A stretch of 64,000 nucleotides of DNA from Serilophus lunatus (Eukaryota > Chordata > Aves > Passeriformes > Eurylaimidae), in NCBI GenBank assembly GCA_013399895.1, contig VXBA01005362.1:62001-126000 (forward strand), read 5' to 3'. This document shows positions 62,061 to 64,000 of this stretch, piece by piece. The translations under genes and the position numbers were made by a program. The notes below the pieces were generated by a model that ran no database searches, was not told the origin of the DNA, and saw only the letters and a program-made list of their open reading frames with translations. Each line of letters opens with the position of its first letter. Position 1 is the stretch's first letter.

Positions 62061-63187
62061 CCACAAAATCATGTTCGTTCCCAGCACCGACACACCCGAC
62101 AAGTCGCATTGATTATTTCTTTTAGAGCAGCGCATTCCCCCGTGGCCGCTGTGTTCTACAAGTCAAACACCGCCACTTCCCGCGCTATTATTTATACGCA
62201 GAAATTCACGGTACATTTCCAAGTATTATTTTCCCGTCTATTTGGATTGCTCGGTAATTTCCATACAAGTTCTATAACCCCAGCGAAATTCTCTGCATGC
62301 TCAGGAGACGGGTCTTGACCCGGGCAGGGTATTTTTGACCTGTAGGTGTGATTTTTTTAGTATTATAATGAAGATAGTTCAGGTATAGGATATATGGACC
62401 TGGGATATTTTTCTAAGACATACATCAGACGTGGATTTACTACATCCTTGAGGCTGGTCAGTTCCACTCATAAGATCTTTTATTGTTGGTTAGGCTGGAA
62501 AGTGTACAAAGATCTTACACCAAAGAGCATCCTGATATAAGATAATCTTGACATATTTCACATAGTGCACGTTCCCTTCCTGACCCCCAGCCAAGACCCC
62601 TCGCAGGATTTGTGTGCTCCAAGGGATCCCTGAGCTCCTCTCGCTGGGATTCACAACTCTGGAGGGAATTTTGGCTCCCCTCCCTGCAGGGTGAGGGGTC
62701 ACAGGGACACGAGGTGTGGCCACAGTTGGTTCTCGTTTGGGTTCATTATAAAAAAAATGAAATAACGGCCCGGGAAAAGGAGACAAACCAGTTGGTGCAA
62801 ACGGCACTTTTTAAGGGTGCTGTGAAACTCCCTGTGCAGCCTGTTGTCTTTATTTACAATAAAATCCAGCGGTATCCTCCAGCTGCCCTGCCACATTCCC
62901 GTGCCAGTCCTGGGAGTGCAGGGAACAAAACACCTGGAGCACGATCCACCCCTGTGATCCCTGGGATCTGCAGAGGACGGATGTAACCCCAGGAGCAGGA
63001 TCCATCCCTGTGAGGACGGACGAACGTAAGCCCTGGACAAGGATCCGTGCTCTGATCCCTGTCGCGATACTCGGGGACACACACGAGGCACCGACCGACC
63101 CACCGGGGCGGCTGAAGGCGCTTCAGAGCCGCGGGTCGAGCTTGTGTCCGCACCGAGCGCCCGGCGCTCAGGGGAGCTCAGCCCGGG
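62061..63187. other. Flank upstream of MYBBP1A, no gene recognised
   Basis: Holds AATAAA-type signals on the minus strand (62479-62484 and 62849-62854) and one on the plus strand (62858-62863). The minus-strand ones could mark the end of a further minus-strand gene to the right, but no coding exon was recognised. The GC content rises again after 62900. Confidence 0.5.
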
Positions 63188-63341
63188 CAGCTCCATAGGC
63201 AGCTCCATGGGCAGCTCCATGGGCAGCTCCATGGGCAGCTCCATGGGCAGCTCCATGGGCAGCTCCATGGGCAGATCCATGGGCAGATCCATGGGCAGCT
63301 CCATGGGCAGATCCATGGGCAGCTCCATGGGCAGATCCCCT
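63188..63341. repeat. 12-bp minisatellite (CAGCTCCATGGG)n
   Basis: About 13 head-to-tail units. Unit 1 ends in TAGG rather than TGGG; four units (from 63272, 63284, 63308 and 63332) have CAGATCC instead of CAGCTCC. The array is open in several frames, which explains the repetitive MELP/SSMG open frames here. Confidence 0.95.
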
Positions 63342-63417
63342 CCAGCGCTCCATGACGCCAGACAGGCAGCAGCGCGGGCAGCCCCGCCGGGGTGGGGAGC
63401 TGGCGGCAGGCACGGCG

Positions 63418-63614
63418 NNNNNNNNNNNNNNNNNNNNNNNNNNNNNNNNNNNNNNNNNNNNNNNNNNNNNNNNNNNNNNNNNNNNNNNNNNNNNNNNNNN
63501 NNNNNNNNNNNNNNNNNNNNNNNNNNNNNNNNNNNNNNNNNNNNNNNNNNNNNNNNNNNNNNNNNNNNNNNNNNNNNNNNNNNNNNNNNNNNNNNNNNNN
63601 NNNNNNNNNNNNNN
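63418..63614. other. Assembly gap (197 N)
   Basis: A run of N between two GC-rich flanks. Open frames that translate through it are meaningless. Confidence 0.99.
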
Positions 63615-64000
63615 CGCGGCGGGGCGGGGGCCGCGGGCGCGGGGGGTGCCGGCCGTGCCCACGGGGAGCCGGGCCGGGAGAAGGAGGATGGGGGGGGATG
63701 TTGCCGCTGCCGCCGGGCCCGGGGCGGGCCGCGGAGGGAGCGGGGCAGGGGCCGCGGGGCCCCGGAACGGGCTGTGCTTGGGAGCGGGCAGCGCCGCGGT
63801 GGTAATGGGAGGAAACGGGAGCGCTTTGTGGAGTGTGGGCGCGGGCAGCGCCGGCAGCCACCGGGCCGCGTTATCCGCCGCTCCGGTGCTGATCCCGAGC
63901 CCCGATCCTGGGGATAGCGATTGTCCCCGGCTCCCGGTTGGACACTGCAGGAGGGGCTGCGGAGCCCAGCAACTACAGGTTTGTCTGGAATAAAGTTCGG
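63615..64000. other. GC-rich, CpG-rich end of the window
   Basis: Very GC-rich up to about 63870, resembling a CpG island. I recognise no exon of an expected neighbour on either strand. An AATAAA on the plus strand at 63989-63994 has no coding context. It could be a promoter or a UTR of the next gene. Confidence 0.45.

Noticed and set aside
62479..62854. 3' end of a second minus-strand gene (for example a GGT6-like gene) upstream of MYBBP1A
   Set aside because: Only AATAAA motifs support it. No coding exon could be recognised between 62.5 and 64 kb, so it is not called.
63144..63993. Long open frames (160-257 codons) on both strands over the minisatellite and the gap
   Set aside because: They translate through 197 N and a 12-bp repeat whose unit length is a multiple of three, so openness is automatic. 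There is no known domain and no splice context.
1..64000. CRISPR arrays, operons, phage or other prokaryotic systems
   Set aside because: No regularly spaced direct repeats with unique spacers, and gene structure is plainly eukaryotic with 26 GT-AG introns in one gene.

Overview
The window is vertebrate nuclear DNA from a bird. The evidence is eight fragments of CR1 LINEs with the avian-type 3' end, a solo LTR of a type I recognise from avian endogenous retroviruses, and two genes with GT-AG introns in a linkage (SPNS2 next to MYBBP1A, tail to tail) that is conserved in vertebrates. I cannot name the species.

Layout, left to right. Positions 1-816 (+ strand) hold the last intron and the last coding exon of SPNS2, the sphingosine-1-phosphate exporter; only the 13 C-terminal residues and the stop lie in the window. 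Its 3' UTR follows, probably split by a UTR intron and ending near 2.5 kb or 5.1 kb. An intergenic stretch with two CR1 pieces follows. From about 9.04 kb to 61.8 kb the minus strand carries the whole of MYBBP1A. I could place 27 coding exons. Their phases all fit, giving 3,918 nt of CDS and a 1,305-residue protein (human about 1,328). The gene runs from a CpG-island promoter with an E-box and an ETS site at about 61.83 kb to a poly(A) signal at 9,053-9,058. Most of its length is two very large introns near the 3' end (19.3 kb and 10.5 kb). The rightmost 2 kb is GC-rich, with a 12-bp minisatellite and a 197-bp assembly gap; I recognise no gene there.

MYBBP1A makes a nucleolar HEAT-type protein of the Pol5/DNA polymerase phi family, involved in rRNA transcription, ribosome biogenesis and co-repression. 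SPNS2 is a plasma-membrane lipid transporter. The two are neighbours without an obvious functional link.

The most interesting observation is a solo LTR inserted five bases from exon 17 of MYBBP1A, so that its 5-bp target-site duplication is the splice donor itself. Other points are an artefactual 199-bp duplication joined by a single N in intron 22, competing splice donors at exons 7 and 21, and a consensus splice donor 4 nt after the SPNS2 stop codon. I found no CRISPR array, operon or other prokaryotic system, no tRNA or rRNA gene, and no convincing novel protein-coding gene.
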